DNA of 64,000 bases from Rhodococcus pseudokoreensis (GCF_017068395.1 NZ_CP070619.1:6200001-6264000), one strand, 5' to 3'; counted from the stretch's first letter, positions 1 to 9,773 are shown. Numbers and translations are program-made. Notes: a model not told the origin generated them from the sequence alone.

Positions 1-142
1 TCATCAGCGTCGGGAGGATGGTGCCGTAGACGACGAGGTCGTACCCGTCGAAGATGATCGCGATCGTGGCGATGGCGACGATCCAGGTGACGGCGCTGCG
101 GTGTCTCGGACTTGCCCAGGTGCCGGGGGTTGATTGAGTCAT
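1..142 (-). CDS. benK: Benzoate/aromatic acid MFS transporter, N-terminal part (cut by window edge)
   Basis: Only the first 47 codons lie in the window. The protein starts at an ATG at 142, has a short polar N-terminus and then a first hydrophobic segment that runs into the motif DGYDLVVYGT. That motif is typical of the first transmembrane helix of the aromatic acid:H+ symporter (AAHS) family, such as BenK and PcaK. It lies 144 bases downstream of benD in the same orientation, which matches the known benABCDK order. The substrate is therefore probably benzoate, inferred from context; the rest of the protein cannot be checked. A possible CRP-like site in the benD-benK gap suggests it may have its own promoter. 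Confidence 0.8.
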   Translation of the reverse strand, partial: MTQSTPGTWASPRHRSAVTWIVAIATIAIIFDGYDLVVYGTILPTLM

Positions 143-189
143 GGTGATCTCCGCTCGGTGGTGTGACGGGGAATCGGGCCTTGCATGAA

Positions 190-205
190 AGTGTGCTGTG
201 TCACA
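190..205. promoter_or_regulatory. Weak CRP-like palindrome between benD and benK
   Basis: The sequence fits AGTG-N8-CACA, one base away from the TGTG-N8-CACA pattern of CRP/GlxR-type sites. It lies 48 bases upstream of the benK start. The match is weak alone but similar motifs occur before benA, catA and the dioxygenase-like gene at 12634. Confidence 0.3.
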
Positions 206-286
206 GTTGAATTCGGGTAGAGAAATGCCCCATCGGCGAGGCGGTGCAACGCGCCCCGCCGATGAGGCGGTCGAGATCTGTGGGGG

Positions 287-1081
287 CTAGCCGAGGTCGC
301 CACCGGCGACGGGCAGGACCGAGCCGGTGATGTAGGAGGCCTCGTCCGAGGCGAGGAAGACGATCGCGGCGGCCTGCTCGTCGAGCGTGCCGTACCGCTT
401 CATCAGGGACGAGTCGACCGTCTGGTCGACGATCTGCTGGTACCAGGCCTTTTCCTGATCGGTGTCCGCGCCGGGGCCGCGGGGAACACGGCGTGCGGGC
501 GCCTCGGTGCCGCCGGGGGCGGTGGCCACCACGCGGATTCCGTACTGCGCCGCTTCGAGTGCGAGGGCGGCGGTGAGCGCGTTGACCCCGCCCTTCGACG
601 CCGCGTAGGGCGCGCGGTTGACGCCCCGGGTGGCCACCGAGGACACGTTGACGATGGTGCCCGACTGCTGCGCGATGAGGTGGGGGAGGGCGGCGCGGCA
701 CGTCCACAGGGTCGGGAACAGGGAGCGCTGCACCTCCGCCTGGATCTGCTCGGCAGTGTAGTGCTCGTACGGCTTGGCCCAGATGGTGCCGCCGACGTTG
801 TTGATCAGCACGTCGAGCCTGCCGTGCTGCTGCCGCGCCTCACCGATCGCCGCCTCGGCGTCGGCGAACTGCTCCAGGTCGGCGGTGATGCTGTGCGCCT
901 CGGTGCCGTTCTCCCGCAATCCCTTCGCGACGTCGTGGACGAGGTCGGCGCGATCGATGAGGATCAGCGACGCGCCCTCGGCCGCGAGCCGGGTCGCGAC
1001 CGTCAGTCCGATGCCCTGCGCTGCGCCGGTGACGGCGACGACCTTGCCGTCGAAACGGTGCGGAGTGACGAATCCACTCAT
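287..1081 (-). CDS. benD: 1,6-dihydroxycyclohexa-2,4-diene-1-carboxylate dehydrogenase
   Basis: This 264-residue short-chain dehydrogenase oxidises the cis-diol made from benzoate by BenABC, giving catechol, CO2 and NADH. The N-terminus shows the NAD-binding motif TGAAQGIG at about residues 18-25, then NNVGG, and the catalytic pair PYAASK. The size is usual for BenD. The ATG overlaps the stop codon of benC (ATGA), so the two are translationally coupled, and benK follows. Position and fold together make the assignment strong. Regulation is shared with the benA promoter upstream of 4564. Confidence 0.93.
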   Translation of the reverse strand: MSGFVTPHRFDGKVVAVTGAAQGIGLTVATRLAAEGASLILIDRADLVHDVAKGLRENGTEAHSITADLEQFADAEAAIGEARQQHGRLDVLINNVGGTIWAKPYEHYTAEQIQAEVQRSLFPTLWTCRAALPHLIAQQSGTIVNVSSVATRGVNRAPYAASKGGVNALTAALALEAAQYGIRVVATAPGGTEAPARRVPRGPGADTDQEKAWYQQIVDQTVDSSLMKRYGTLDEQAAAIVFLASDEASYITGSVLPVAGGDLG

Positions 1082-2628
1082 GCGACGGCACTCCTCTCGA
1101 TGGCGCGGCACATGGTGGCCTTCGCGTGCGCGCTGTGGCTGACGATCAGGTCGTGGGCGGCAGCGCGGTCGCCCTTCTCGAACGCGGCGACGATGTCGAG
1201 GTGGTCGTGCTGGATGTGCTCGTCCACCCAGTCCGCGGTGCGGAGCACCTTGGTCATCAGCTGCGTGACCTCGAGGCGGTTGTACGCCTCCAGCAGCACG
1301 TCGTTGGCGGTGCACCGGAACAGGAACTCGTGGAACGAGGCGTTGGTGTCGGTGAACGCGCCCGCGTCCGTGAAGTGGTCGTTCTCGATCGATTCGCAGG
1401 AGGTCTCGGCGAGGATCCGGTACTCGGACAGCTGTTCCCGCGTCATCCGGCCGATGGTCAGTTCCATCGCACCCAGTTCGAGGGCCATGCGGGCGTCGAA
1501 CTGCGCGTCCGACTCGGACAGCGGCTGGTGCTCCTCGCCGATCTCGTACTCGGGCGCAGTCGGGGCCGCGACCGCGCCCGGGTCGGCCGCCGGTGCTGCG
1601 GATCCTTCGGACCCACTCGGCGTGGCCGCGTTGTTGAACTTCTCGAAGTAGAAGTTCGCCGGCGTGACGCCCTCCGACTTCAGGTGGTCGCGCACCGCCT
1701 CGACCATCGGAGGCGGGCCGCACAGGTACACGTCCACGTCGCCGTCGTTCAGGTGCGCGGGTTCGAACAGGCCGGTCACGTACCCCTTGTTGGGGGCACT
1801 GCTCGCCGGGTCGGACACGCAGTAGTCGAACGTGAACTGCGGCAGCGACTTCGCGTAGTCCTCGAGCTTCTCCAGTTCCACCAGGTCCGCGTCGGACGAC
1901 ACACCGTAGATCAGGTGCACGGGGTGGTCGGCGGCGTCGGCGCGCATCTTGTCGAGGATCGACAGCAGCGGGGCCAGCCCGGTGCCGCCTGCGAGCAGCA
2001 GGGCGCGGCGCTTCTGCTCGCGCAGGAAGAAGCTTCCCATCGGGCCGGTGAACTCGAGAGTGTCGCCGACCTGGGCGCGGTCACGGAGGTATTCCGACAT
2101 CAGGCCGCCGTCGGTGATCTTGACCAGGAACGACAATTCCTTCGACGTGGGTCCGGTGCTGAACGAGTACGAGCGCGTCGCCTCCGTCCCGGGAACGGTG
2201 ATGTTGACGTACTGCCCGGGGAGGAAGACGAGGTCGTCCCGGTTCGCGATGTCGATGGTGAACCCGATGGTGGTGTCGGAGAACTTGCGGATCTCCGTGA
2301 TCGTCGACGTGAACGTGCCTGCCGCCGTCTTCGCGACGTCCGACGTCGTCGGGATCTGCAGCACCAGATCGCTTTCCGGCATCATCTGGCACGGGAGGCA
2401 GTAGCCCTGCTCCGCCTCGTCGTCGGTGAGCGCTTCCTCGATGTAGTCGCCGCCGTCGTACGTGCCGGACTCGCAGAGCGACTTGCAGGTGCCGCACGCC
2501 CCGTCCCGGCAGTCGAGGGGAATGTTGATGCGTGCGCGGTAGGACGCGTCGGCGACCGTCTCGTCGCCGTCACACTTGATGAAGCGGGTGATCCCGTCCT
2601 CGAAACTCAGTGCAACTTGGAAAGTCAT
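1078..2628 (-). CDS. benC: Benzoate 1,2-dioxygenase reductase with a C-terminal FCD (GntR-type) domain
   Basis: Residues 1-95 form a plant-type [2Fe-2S] ferredoxin with ligands C40, C45, C48 and C80. Residues 105-335 form the FAD/NADH reductase, with RSYSFS for FAD, GGTGLAP for NADH and the CGPPPMV end motif. It passes electrons from NADH to BenAB. Ordinary BenC ends near residue 335-340. Here an Ala/Pro-rich linker (about 338-362) leads into some 150 further residues that look like an FCD domain, with D427, FH at 432-433, a QHDH cluster at 473-476 and SHSAH at 497-501. FCD domains are the metal and ligand sensing half of FadR-type GntR regulators. There is no DNA-binding domain. The reading frame is continuous, so the fusion appears real; its role is unknown. 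Confidence 0.93.
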   Translation of the reverse strand: MTFQVALSFEDGITRFIKCDGDETVADASYRARINIPLDCRDGACGTCKSLCESGTYDGGDYIEEALTDDEAEQGYCLPCQMMPESDLVLQIPTTSDVAKTAAGTFTSTITEIRKFSDTTIGFTIDIANRDDLVFLPGQYVNITVPGTEATRSYSFSTGPTSKELSFLVKITDGGLMSEYLRDRAQVGDTLEFTGPMGSFFLREQKRRALLLAGGTGLAPLLSILDKMRADAADHPVHLIYGVSSDADLVELEKLEDYAKSLPQFTFDYCVSDPASSAPNKGYVTGLFEPAHLNDGDVDVYLCGPPPMVEAVRDHLKSEGVTPANFYFEKFNNAATPSGSEGSAAPAADPGAVAAPTAPEYEIGEEHQPLSESDAQFDARMALELGAMELTIGRMTREQLSEYRILAETSCESIENDHFTDAGAFTDTNASFHEFLFRCTANDVLLEAYNRLEVTQLMTKVLRTADWVDEHIQHDHLDIVAAFEKGDRAAAHDLIVSHSAHAKATMCRAIERSAVA

Positions 2629-2663
2629 GGAAAACAGCTCGATTCGCGAAGAATGGAAGGAAA

Positions 2664-3173
2664 TCAGATGTGATAGATGTCGACCACGTGGTGGATGTAG
2701 TCGTTCTTGAGCACGACCTTCTTCTTCATGATCAGAGGCTGCTCACCGGAAAAGTCGATCGTGTAGAACGAATTCCCGAAATACGTGTCGACCGTGTTGT
2801 ACCGGAAGTACAGGGTGAACCAGTTGAACCGGACATCCACGACGTCGCCGCGGCGCTCGACCACCTCGACGTTGGAGATGTTGTGCCCGGTGCGCGGTTC
2901 CGGAAGGCTCGTCGCGCTCGACCGGTCGGTCTTGATGCGGAACACCCGGTCCTCGATGCCGCCGCGGTTGGCGTAGTAGATCAGGGAGATCTCGGTCATC
3001 GGGTCGGTGGTCAGTTCACCGTCGTCGGCCCACGCCGGCATCCAGAACTCGGAGTCGGGGTGATAGCACTCGATCCACTTCTCGAACTCGCGGTCGTCGA
3101 GGTAGCGGGCCTCACGGTAGAGGAACTGCTCGATGTCGTGCTGGGTGACGGTGCTTTCGGCTACTGCAGTCAT
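2664..3173 (-). CDS. benB: Benzoate 1,2-dioxygenase, beta (small) subunit
   Basis: A 169-residue protein of the ring-hydroxylating dioxygenase beta-subunit family (NTF2-like fold). It starts at an ATG at 3173, 14 bases after the benA stop. The N-terminal part (QFLYREARYLDDREF) and the FRIKTDRSS and NWFTLYFRY segments are typical of BenB/XylY-type subunits. The beta subunit is structural and pairs with BenA in an alpha3beta3 complex. It lies inside the ben operon, 35 bases before benC. Confidence is high from sequence and from context. Confidence 0.95.
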   Translation of the reverse strand: MTAVAESTVTQHDIEQFLYREARYLDDREFEKWIECYHPDSEFWMPAWADDGELTTDPMTEISLIYYANRGGIEDRVFRIKTDRSSATSLPEPRTGHNISNVEVVERRGDVVDVRFNWFTLYFRYNTVDTYFGNSFYTIDFSGEQPLIMKKKVVLKNDYIHHVVDIYHI

Positions 3174-3187
3174 GGTGATCGTCTCCC

Positions 3188-4564
3188 TCAGCGGTTGTTC
3201 GCGGCAACGTCGGCGTCGAGCGCCTTGGTGAGCGCCTGCACCCAGTAGCCGTGCTGGATCGGGTAGAGGCCCTCGTCCTCGGTCTTCACGCCACTGGAGA
3301 TCGGGTTGATGCCGATCTTCTTGGCGTCCTCGTCGGGCCCCTGGAGTTGGTGGGTGACACCGCGGCTGAGGTCGTTGAACGGTGCGGCCCCGGCCTGGTA
3401 CGTCTTCTGGCAGGAGCGGAACTCCTCGAGATCGTCCGGGGTGGCCATACCGGTGGCGTTGAAGAAGTCCTCGTACTGGCGGATGCGGGCGGCGCGGGCC
3501 GTCCGGCTCTCACCCTTCGGGGCGATGCAGTAGATGGTGACCTCGGTCTTGTCGACGGAGATCGGGCGGAAGTGCCGGATCTGCGAACCGAACTGGTCCA
3601 TCAGGTACACGTTCGGGTACAGGCACAGGTTGCGGGACACCCCGATCATCCAGTCGGCGCGGTCCTCGCCGTACTCGGCGACCAGTTCGTCGCGGCGCTC
3701 GTTGAGGGGGCGGTTGGCGGGGTCGGCCCACTTGGTCCACAGCAGCAGGTGGCCGTTGTCGAACGAGTAGTAGCCGCCCTGCTGCTTCGACCACTTGCCG
3801 GCGTCCATCGCCTTCGTGGCGTTGGTGGACTCACCGGACTCGCGCCTCGACGTGGTCGCCGCGTAGTTCCAGTGCGTGGCGGACACGTGGTAGCCGTCGG
3901 CGCCGTTCTCGGTCTGCAGCTTCCAGTTGCCGTCGTAGGTGTAGGTGGACGCACCGCGCAGCACCTCGAGTCCGTCGGGCGACTGGTCGACGATCATGTC
4001 GATGATCTTCGTGGTGTCCCCGAGGTGTTCCTCGAGCGGCGGGACGTCGGCGTTGAGGCTGCCGAACAGGAATCCGCGGTAGTTCTCGAACCGAGCGACC
4101 TTGGTGAGGTCGTGGGAGCCGTCCTTGTTGAACTGCTCCGGGTAGCCGGCCTCGCGGGGGTCCTTGACCTTGAGCAGCTTGCCGGAGTTGTTGAACGTCC
4201 AGCCGTGGAACGGGCAGGTGAACGTGGTCCGGTTGTCCGTCTTGCGCCGGCAGAGCATGGCACCGCGGTGGCTGCACGCGTTCACCAGGGCGTTGAGTTC
4301 GCCCTCCTTGTTGCGGGAGATCACGACCGGCTGGCGGCCCATGTACGTGGTGAAGTAGTCGCCGACGTTCGGGATCTGGCTCTCGTGGGCCAGGTAGATC
4401 CAGTTGCCCTCGAAGATGTGCTTCATCTCCAGTTCGAACAGGTCCTCGTCGGTGAAGACGCTGCGTCGCACCTGGTAGCGGCCGGTTTCCGGGTCTTCGA
4501 TGAGCGCGTCGGCCAGCTTGGCGCGCACGTCCTCGGACGGCGCTGAGTACAGGGTTTCAGTCAT
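3188..4564 (-). CDS. benA: Benzoate 1,2-dioxygenase, alpha (large) subunit
   Basis: A 458-residue Rieske oxygenase subunit that adds both atoms of O2 to benzoate, giving a cis-diol carboxylate. The Rieske centre is visible as C97, H99, C117 and H120 (CSHRG and CPFHGW). The mononuclear iron segment reads [16 protein letters not shown] chose the ATG at 4564 over in-frame codons further upstream because the homologous N-terminus ([13 protein letters not shown]) begins here and GGAGG-like sequence (GATCTTGGAGGATCCC) precedes it. It is the first gene of the benABCDK operon. The 179-base gap before it holds a CRP-like palindrome and the hairpin that ends gcoAB. Confidence 0.95.
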   Translation of the reverse strand: MTETLYSAPSEDVRAKLADALIEDPETGRYQVRRSVFTDEDLFELEMKHIFEGNWIYLAHESQIPNVGDYFTTYMGRQPVVISRNKEGELNALVNACSHRGAMLCRRKTDNRTTFTCPFHGWTFNNSGKLLKVKDPREAGYPEQFNKDGSHDLTKVARFENYRGFLFGSLNADVPPLEEHLGDTTKIIDMIVDQSPDGLEVLRGASTYTYDGNWKLQTENGADGYHVSATHWNYAATTSRRESGESTNATKAMDAGKWSKQQGGYYSFDNGHLLLWTKWADPANRPLNERRDELVAEYGEDRADWMIGVSRNLCLYPNVYLMDQFGSQIRHFRPISVDKTEVTIYCIAPKGESRTARAARIRQYEDFFNATGMATPDDLEEFRSCQKTYQAGAAPFNDLSRGVTHQLQGPDEDAKKIGINPISSGVKTEDEGLYPIQHGYWVQALTKALDADVAANNR

Positions 4565-4641
4565 GGGATCCTCCAAGATCTCCGGGGGCTTGCGCCCTGC
4601 GAGGGCGCCCGGGTCCGGCAATGGATTCCACTCTTGCAGCC

Positions 4642-4657
4642 TGTGCGCTGCATCACA
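4642..4657. promoter_or_regulatory. CRP-like site upstream of benA
   Basis: A 16-base match to TGTG-N8-CACA, 78 bases upstream of the benA start codon. The same pattern occurs in front of catA and of the gene at 12634. In actinobacteria such sites are bound by CRP/GlxR-type cAMP-dependent regulators; binding here is inferred. Confidence 0.45.
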
Positions 4658-4699
4658 CTAGGCATTTACCGAGTACTGACTAGGACGTGTTCGGCATGC

Positions 4700-4730
4700 G
4701 CACGCCGGGGTCTCGGAGGCCCCGGCGTGC
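4700..4730 (-). terminator. Hairpin downstream of gcoB
   Basis: A perfect 11-base inverted repeat (GCACGCCGGGG and its complement) with a 9-base loop starts 14 bases past the gcoB stop codon and lies before the benA promoter. There is no clear T-run on the minus strand. It probably separates the gcoAB and ben transcripts. Confidence 0.6.
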
Positions 4731-4743
4731 GTCGGTGCGGTGA

Positions 4744-5739
4744 TCAGCCGGCGGGGGTGAACTTCTCCCGGAAGATGCGCCGCGGAGCCATCCGCCGGCG
4801 TTTGAACGCCTTGATCCCGGCGTCGACCATCGCGGGTGGCCCGCACAGGTACCCGGAGTGGCCGCGGCAGGTGTCGAAGTCCGCCACGAACGCATCGGTG
4901 ACGTACCCGGACCGCCCGGACCACGTCTCGTCGCTCAGACACGGAACGTATCGGAACCCCGAGTGGGCCCGTTCCCATTCCCGCAGCAGGTCCACGTCGT
5001 ACAGGTCGGCTTCCCCGCGCACCCCGTGATACAGGTGGACCGCCCGGTCCGGTTGCGTCGTCAGTGCCTGGCGAGCTATCGATTTCAGCGGGGCGAGACC
5101 GGTTCCGCCGCCGAGCAGGATCATCGGACCGGCTTCCTCCGGGTCGAGCCGGAAGTCGCCGAGCGGGCCAACCATGTCCACTCGCTCCCCGACGGACATC
5201 GAGCCGAACACCCAGCCGTCCGTCGCCAGTCCGCCCGGTTGCCTACGGATGTGGAACTCGAGCTGTTTCGACTCGCCCGGCGTGTTCGCCATCGAGTACT
5301 GGCGACCGTGGCCGGTGCCGGGGACCCGCAGTTCGACGTACTGCCCCGCGGAGAATTCGAGCGGGCTGTCGAGCGTGACGAGAACGCGCCTCGTGTCGCG
5401 GGCGACGTCCTCGATCGCGCTCACGGTGCCGACGAGGTCCCGCAATGCGTGGACGTCGCCCGCGGGAGCCGCGTCCAGGCGTTCGACCACCGTGTCGCTG
5501 CACGGGGTCGCCTGGCAGGCCAGCGCGAACCCCTGTTCGCGCTCGGCCGGGGACAGGGTGTTCTTCGGCGACGGTCCGTGGTCGACGGACCCCGACACCA
5601 CCCGCAGCTTGCACGTCCCGCATGTGCCCTGATTACACGAATTCGGCATCCACACGCTGCCCCGCAGGAACGCGTCCAGTATCGGCTGGTCGGGGCGGCA
5701 GTCCACGCTGTCGGTGCCGACCGAGACGGTGAAGGTCAC
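4744..5739 (-). CDS. gcoB: Guaiacol O-demethylase reductase (2Fe-2S/FAD/NADH)
   Basis: A 331-residue single-chain reductase. The N-terminal [2Fe-2S] domain has C35, C40, C43 and C75. The FAD segment reads RQYSMAN, the NADH segment GGGTGLAP, and the C-terminal motif CGPPAMV. It feeds electrons from NADH to the P450 GcoA, as in the described Amycolatopsis GcoAB system; this three-domain reductase replaces the separate ferredoxin and ferredoxin reductase used by most bacterial P450s. The GTG start at 5739 is chosen because a GGGAGG site lies 7 bases upstream and the start falls 2 bases after the gcoA stop. A longer open frame upstream lies inside gcoA and is rejected. Confidence 0.9.
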   Translation of the reverse strand: MTFTVSVGTDSVDCRPDQPILDAFLRGSVWMPNSCNQGTCGTCKLRVVSGSVDHGPSPKNTLSPAEREQGFALACQATPCSDTVVERLDAAPAGDVHALRDLVGTVSAIEDVARDTRRVLVTLDSPLEFSAGQYVELRVPGTGHGRQYSMANTPGESKQLEFHIRRQPGGLATDGWVFGSMSVGERVDMVGPLGDFRLDPEEAGPMILLGGGTGLAPLKSIARQALTTQPDRAVHLYHGVRGEADLYDVDLLREWERAHSGFRYVPCLSDETWSGRSGYVTDAFVADFDTCRGHSGYLCGPPAMVDAGIKAFKRRRMAPRRIFREKFTPAG

Positions 5740-5741
5740 GG

Positions 5742-6953
5742 CTACACCTCCCACGTGGTCCGCAGTGCGGTCGGGCCGCGGAAACCCCAGCCCCAGAACT
5801 CGACGTCCGCGCCGGAGTCGCGTTCGAGGTTCGGTATCGCCTCGAACAGTTCCTCCAGGCCGATCCGGCACACGTGGTTGGCGAAGTAGATGCCCGCACA
5901 TGCGTGGTTTCCGGAACCGAACGCCAGGTGGGGGAGCGGGGGACGCGTCATGTCGTAGTCGGTGGGGGCGTCGTAGACGGCGGTGTCGTGGTTTGCCGAA
6001 CCGTAGGACAGCAGCACCACGGAACCCTCGGGAAGGAACACGTCGCCGAGCGTGACGTCCCGGGTGCTGATGCGGGCGGTGGCCGACCAGATCGGGGAGG
6101 TCCAGCGCATTCCCTCGGAGATCGCCCGCGGAATCAGGGCGGGCTCGTCGACGACGGCCTCCAGCTGCTCGGGGCGGGTGAACAGACCGACGAGCGTCGA
6201 CGCCATGCCGTGGCCGGGCTCCTGCATCGCGCCCAGCAGGTAGACGAACAGGGTGGGGTAGATGTACTCGCGGTCGCGGACCTGCCCCTCGGGCATGCCG
6301 TCGTGCAACCAGTGCGAGATGGCGCTGTCGTCGGGGTCGACGGTCCACTTGTCGATGAGCGGATCGACGACCGCCCGGATCTCGGCCTTCGCCTCGTCAC
6401 CCTGCACGAAGCCCTCCGGGTTCGTGAAATCTCCGTTCGCGTCCACGCCCGCGTTGGTGAAGGAGTTCGACAGCCGGTGGAACCAGTCGCGCAACGTGTC
6501 CGAGCTGACGTCGTTCAGGCCCAGCAGATCACCGAGAGCGCGCACGCTGACCGGCTCGCAGTACTGCGACACCAGATCGGCGCTGCCGTCGTTCTCGAAC
6601 TGCTCCACGTAGCGCCGCGCGATGGGCCGGACGAGCCCGTCGACCCACCGATCCACCTCCGACGGTTGCAGCGCCGGGTCGACCATCGACCGCAGGTCGC
6701 GGTGGATCTCACCGTTGACTCCGATCACCGCCGGGTGGCCGAACGTGCGTCCGCCCGCCTTCGTGATGATCCCCTCGAAGTCGGGGCTGTTGGCGATGGT
6801 GCGGCACAGGTCGGCGGTGGTCGCGACGAACGAACCGAGGACCGGGACGTACGCCAGCGGCGCCTCGGCGCGCAGCCGTTCGTAGACCGGATACGGGTTG
6901 CGCTCCAGTTCCGTCATCGTGATCTCATCGATCCAGGACAGCGTGGCGGTCAT
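5742..6953 (-). CDS. gcoA: Guaiacol O-demethylase, cytochrome P450 of the CYP255A type
   Basis: A 403-residue P450 that removes the O-methyl group of guaiacol to give catechol and formaldehyde. It is nearly collinear with Amycolatopsis GcoA as I recall it, with an offset of four residues: the three phenylalanines that enclose the substrate there (75, 169, 395) fall on F71, F165 and F391 here. The heme ligand is C352 in [10 protein letters not shown]. The I-helix segment reads [12 protein letters not shown] and lacks the usual acid-threonine pair, as in GcoA. It forms an operon with gcoB. A divergent AraC-type gene 206 bases away is the likely activator. Preference for guaiacol over other aryl ethers is inferred. 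Confidence 0.9.
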   Translation of the reverse strand: MTATLSWIDEITMTELERNPYPVYERLRAEAPLAYVPVLGSFVATTADLCRTIANSPDFEGIITKAGGRTFGHPAVIGVNGEIHRDLRSMVDPALQPSEVDRWVDGLVRPIARRYVEQFENDGSADLVSQYCEPVSVRALGDLLGLNDVSSDTLRDWFHRLSNSFTNAGVDANGDFTNPEGFVQGDEAKAEIRAVVDPLIDKWTVDPDDSAISHWLHDGMPEGQVRDREYIYPTLFVYLLGAMQEPGHGMASTLVGLFTRPEQLEAVVDEPALIPRAISEGMRWTSPIWSATARISTRDVTLGDVFLPEGSVVLLSYGSANHDTAVYDAPTDYDMTRPPLPHLAFGSGNHACAGIYFANHVCRIGLEELFEAIPNLERDSGADVEFWGWGFRGPTALRTTWEV

Positions 6954-7037
6954 GTCAATTCTCCTCTTCGGAAACAACTTTCGCGGCCGTGGCGGCGTGG
7001 AGGAGAACGTATTGCGCAGGCCGGCGGGCCGTCTAGC

Positions 7038-7072
7038 CACTCTGCGCGGGGCCTGGACGATGTGCGCGACAA
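7038..7072. promoter_or_regulatory. Direct repeats in the gcoA/AraC divergent region
   Basis: Two related copies, CCACTCTGCGCGGGG (7038-7052) and ACGATGTGCGCGACA (7058-7072), are spaced exactly 20 bases start to start. They resemble the stronger repeat pair at 10408-10445 in front of pheA2. Spacing of about two helical turns is typical for AraC-family activators. The binding protein is inferred to be the product of the gene at 7160. Confidence 0.45.
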
Positions 7073-7159
7073 GTTGTGATCGGCATCTCAGTTACCCTCG
7101 ACTCGGAGTCCCGGCGCAGCTTCAATTGGTCGGAAGAGATACTTCAGCGAGGCAGGTGC

Positions 7160-8107
7160 ATGACGATGGCATCGACGATCACCGAGACCCGGGACTGGGA
7201 TGCGGCGTCGCGAGCGGTGGCCGGTGCGTACTTTCCCCATACACTGACCGACCTGTCGTCGGGCGGTGCGATGACCCTGTCGATGCGGACCGTCGACTTC
7301 GGTCCCGTCACGCTCGGCAGGCTGGGCTGGGGCGCGGACGTGTCGATCGAATGCGACTACCCGGGCGCCTACGAGGTCAACATCCCGCTGTCCGGCTCGC
7401 TGGAGTCCAGTGCGCCGGGCGGCACGGTGGTGTCGCGGCCGGGGCAGGCCACCGTCTTCCGGGCGGACGAACCGACCCTGATCACCCGGTGGAGCGGCGA
7501 CTGCTCGGTGCTCGGCGTCAAATTCGACGGCGACTTCCTCGAGCAGGAGGCCGACCGGATCCTCGGTTCCGAGCTGCGGACCGGGCTGCGCCTGCCCGCA
7601 CAGCTGGATCTCACCGGTGCCGCGGGAAACAGCTGGTTTCGTCTGGTGCGCTCACTGACCGCGCAACTGCGGGAGCCGGCCGACCTCCTCGCGAACCCGG
7701 TGGTCGGCCCGCAACTCGCCGGCGCGATCACGTCGGCGTTCATCCTCGCCGTCACCCCCGACGAGGACGCCCGCCCGAGCGCCCCGCGGCCGCGGATCGT
7801 CAAACGCGTCCTCGACGGACTCCACGACGATCCGGCCCGTGCCTGGACCGCGGCCGACATGGCCGAGCTGGCGGGCACCAGTGTCCGCCGCCTGCAGGAA
7901 GGGTTCCGGCAGTACGTCGGGCGCAGCCCGTCCGAATGCCTCCTCGACATCCGGCTGAGCCGCGCCCACGAAGACCTGAAGGCGCTGGGGTCGAGTGTCA
8001 CCGTGTCCGAAGTCGCTGCCCGGTGGGGCTTCACGCACGCGGGCCGGTTCTCCGCCGCGTACCGCCGCAGGTACGGCAAATCCCCGTCAGAGCTCGTTCG
8101 CTTCTGA
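7160..8107 (+). CDS. AraC-family regulator, probable activator of gcoAB
   Basis: A 315-residue protein. Residues 1-200 resemble the AraC-type ligand-binding half found in regulators of aromatic pathways (motifs FPHTLT and NIPLSGSLES). The last 100 residues are a two-helix-turn-helix AraC domain (AWTAADMAELAGTSVRRLQ, then VSEVAARWGFTHAGRFSAAYRRRYG). The ATG at 7160 follows GAGGCAGG; an upstream in-frame start at 7076 lacks a good site and would cross the repeats. It is divergent from gcoA and strongly similar to the PheR-type protein at 10501, so the two are likely duplicates. An effector of the guaiacol or phenol type is inferred. Confidence 0.85.
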   Translation: MTMASTITETRDWDAASRAVAGAYFPHTLTDLSSGGAMTLSMRTVDFGPVTLGRLGWGADVSIECDYPGAYEVNIPLSGSLESSAPGGTVVSRPGQATVFRADEPTLITRWSGDCSVLGVKFDGDFLEQEADRILGSELRTGLRLPAQLDLTGAAGNSWFRLVRSLTAQLREPADLLANPVVGPQLAGAITSAFILAVTPDEDARPSAPRPRIVKRVLDGLHDDPARAWTAADMAELAGTSVRRLQEGFRQYVGRSPSECLLDIRLSRAHEDLKALGSSVTVSEVAARWGFTHAGRFSAAYRRRYGKSPSELVRF

Positions 8108-8129
8108 CGGGGAGTGCGCGTGTGTGTGG

Positions 8130-9746
8130 CTACTTGTTACCGAAGTACGAGACGTCGTCGTTTCCGATGAGGTCGGGTACTGTCCAGCCGTCGAGGTCGT
8201 ACTCGGCGAGGCACTGCTCGGCGAGGCCCTTCATGGAGGCGACGTCGCCACGGTTCTCGGCGGCGAACAGCAGTTCGGCCTTGACGTTCTCGTGGTTGCC
8301 GGAGTAGTTCCGCTCGTACAGTTCGTGGCGGCCACCGAACTCGCTGCCGATCGAATCCCACAGGGCCTTCATGATCTTCACGCGTTCGACGGCGGTCATG
8401 CCGTCCGAGCCGCGGACGTACTTGTCGAGGTACGGGCGGACGTCGGGCGACTTGAAGTCGCGGGCGCTCGACGGCAGGTAGATCAGGCCGGACGCGACGT
8501 CCTGCTCGATGATCTCCTTGATCCGCGGGTAGCCCTGGATCATGAACATGCGGTACGTGAGGCCGTATTCGAGCTTGGGGATGACGGTGTCGCCGATCCA
8601 CGGCTCGGGGTTGCGGGCCATGGATTCGGTGAGTGACCAGAACAGGTTTCGCCAGCCGATCACTTCACCGACGCGGGTCTGCACACCCCGGAACCCGCCG
8701 GCTCCGGTGGCGTCGAGCGCCTTCATCAGCATGCCTGCGATGAAGTCGAGCTTGACCGCGAGACGCGTGCAGCCCTGGAACGTGAAGCGGGGCAGGAACC
8801 CCGACTGCGGGAAGAACCCGTTGATCTTGTCCACGTCGCCGTACATGAAGACGTTCTCCCACGGCACGAGCACCTTGTCGAAGATGAAGATGGTGTCGTT
8901 CTCGTCCATCCGCGACGACAGGGGGTAGTCGAACGGGGTGCCCATCACGGCGGCGTTCTGCGTGAACGAGGACCGGCAGATCAGCTTCACCCCGGGCGCG
9001 TCCATCGGGACGGTGCAGATGAGGGCGAATTCCTTCTTCTTGATCGGCAGGCCGTAGTGGGCGATGAAGTTGTAGTTGGTGATCGCCGATCCGGTGGCCA
9101 CGACCTTCGCGCCGGACACGATCAGGCCCGCGTCGGTTTCCTTCTCCACCTTCATGAACACATCGCCGACCTCGTCCGGCGGCAGTTGCCGGTCGACGGG
9201 CGGGTTGATGATCGCGTGGTTCCAGTAGAGAACCTTCTCCTGCGATTCCTTGTACCAGCGCTCGGCGTTGTCCTGGAATGGTGAATACAGTTCCTTGTTC
9301 GCGTGCAGGGTGCCGAGGAACGACGCCTTGTAGTCGGGGGAGCGGCCCATCCAGCCGTACGTCATGCGCGCCCAGGTGGCGATGGCGTCGCGTTCCTTCA
9401 GCAGGTCGTCGGAGGACTTCGGCGCCTTGAAGAACGGCATCGTCACGCCGCCGTTGCCGGTGTCGGTGGAGGTGGTGACCTTGTCGACGTGCTCGCCGGT
9501 GTGCATCGAGTCGTAGAGGCGGGCGGTCATCCGGATCGGGTTGCGGAACGCGGGATGCGTCGTGACGTCCTTCACCCGTTCCCCGTGCAGCCAGATCTCG
9601 CGGTCGTCGCGCAGCGACTCGATGTACTCGTCGCCGGTCATCGGGCGGGTGGCGAAGTTGGCGGTGCGGTTGGCCTCACAGTCCGCGGCGGGGTTGACCT
9701 TCGTCGGGTCGACCGCGGTCTCGGGAGCGCTTTCGGTGGTGGTCAT
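8130..9746 (-). CDS. pheA1: Phenol 2-monooxygenase, FADH2-dependent oxygenase component
   Basis: A 538-residue member of the HpaB/PheA family of two-component flavin monooxygenases, which hydroxylate phenol to catechol using FADH2 supplied by a separate reductase. Family-like segments include [18 protein letters not shown] near the N-terminus, [23 protein letters not shown], and the C-terminal [20 protein letters not shown]. The ATG at 9746 is chosen because AAAGGA lies upstream at suitable spacing; an earlier start at 9773 has no such site. It follows pheA2 closely. The pairing with a flavin reductase and an AraC regulator matches the known Rhodococcus phe loci. Activity on chlorophenols or nitrophenols cannot be judged. 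Confidence 0.9.
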   Translation of the reverse strand: MTTTESAPETAVDPTKVNPAADCEANRTANFATRPMTGDEYIESLRDDREIWLHGERVKDVTTHPAFRNPIRMTARLYDSMHTGEHVDKVTTSTDTGNGGVTMPFFKAPKSSDDLLKERDAIATWARMTYGWMGRSPDYKASFLGTLHANKELYSPFQDNAERWYKESQEKVLYWNHAIINPPVDRQLPPDEVGDVFMKVEKETDAGLIVSGAKVVATGSAITNYNFIAHYGLPIKKKEFALICTVPMDAPGVKLICRSSFTQNAAVMGTPFDYPLSSRMDENDTIFIFDKVLVPWENVFMYGDVDKINGFFPQSGFLPRFTFQGCTRLAVKLDFIAGMLMKALDATGAGGFRGVQTRVGEVIGWRNLFWSLTESMARNPEPWIGDTVIPKLEYGLTYRMFMIQGYPRIKEIIEQDVASGLIYLPSSARDFKSPDVRPYLDKYVRGSDGMTAVERVKIMKALWDSIGSEFGGRHELYERNYSGNHENVKAELLFAAENRGDVASMKGLAEQCLAEYDLDGWTVPDLIGNDDVSYFGNK

Positions 9747-9773
9747 GGAGTGAAGTCCTTTCGGATTCGGCAA

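Noticed and set aside
1126..2673. Open frame of 515 codons antisense to benC
   Set aside because: Shadow of benC; no domain and no ribosome site.
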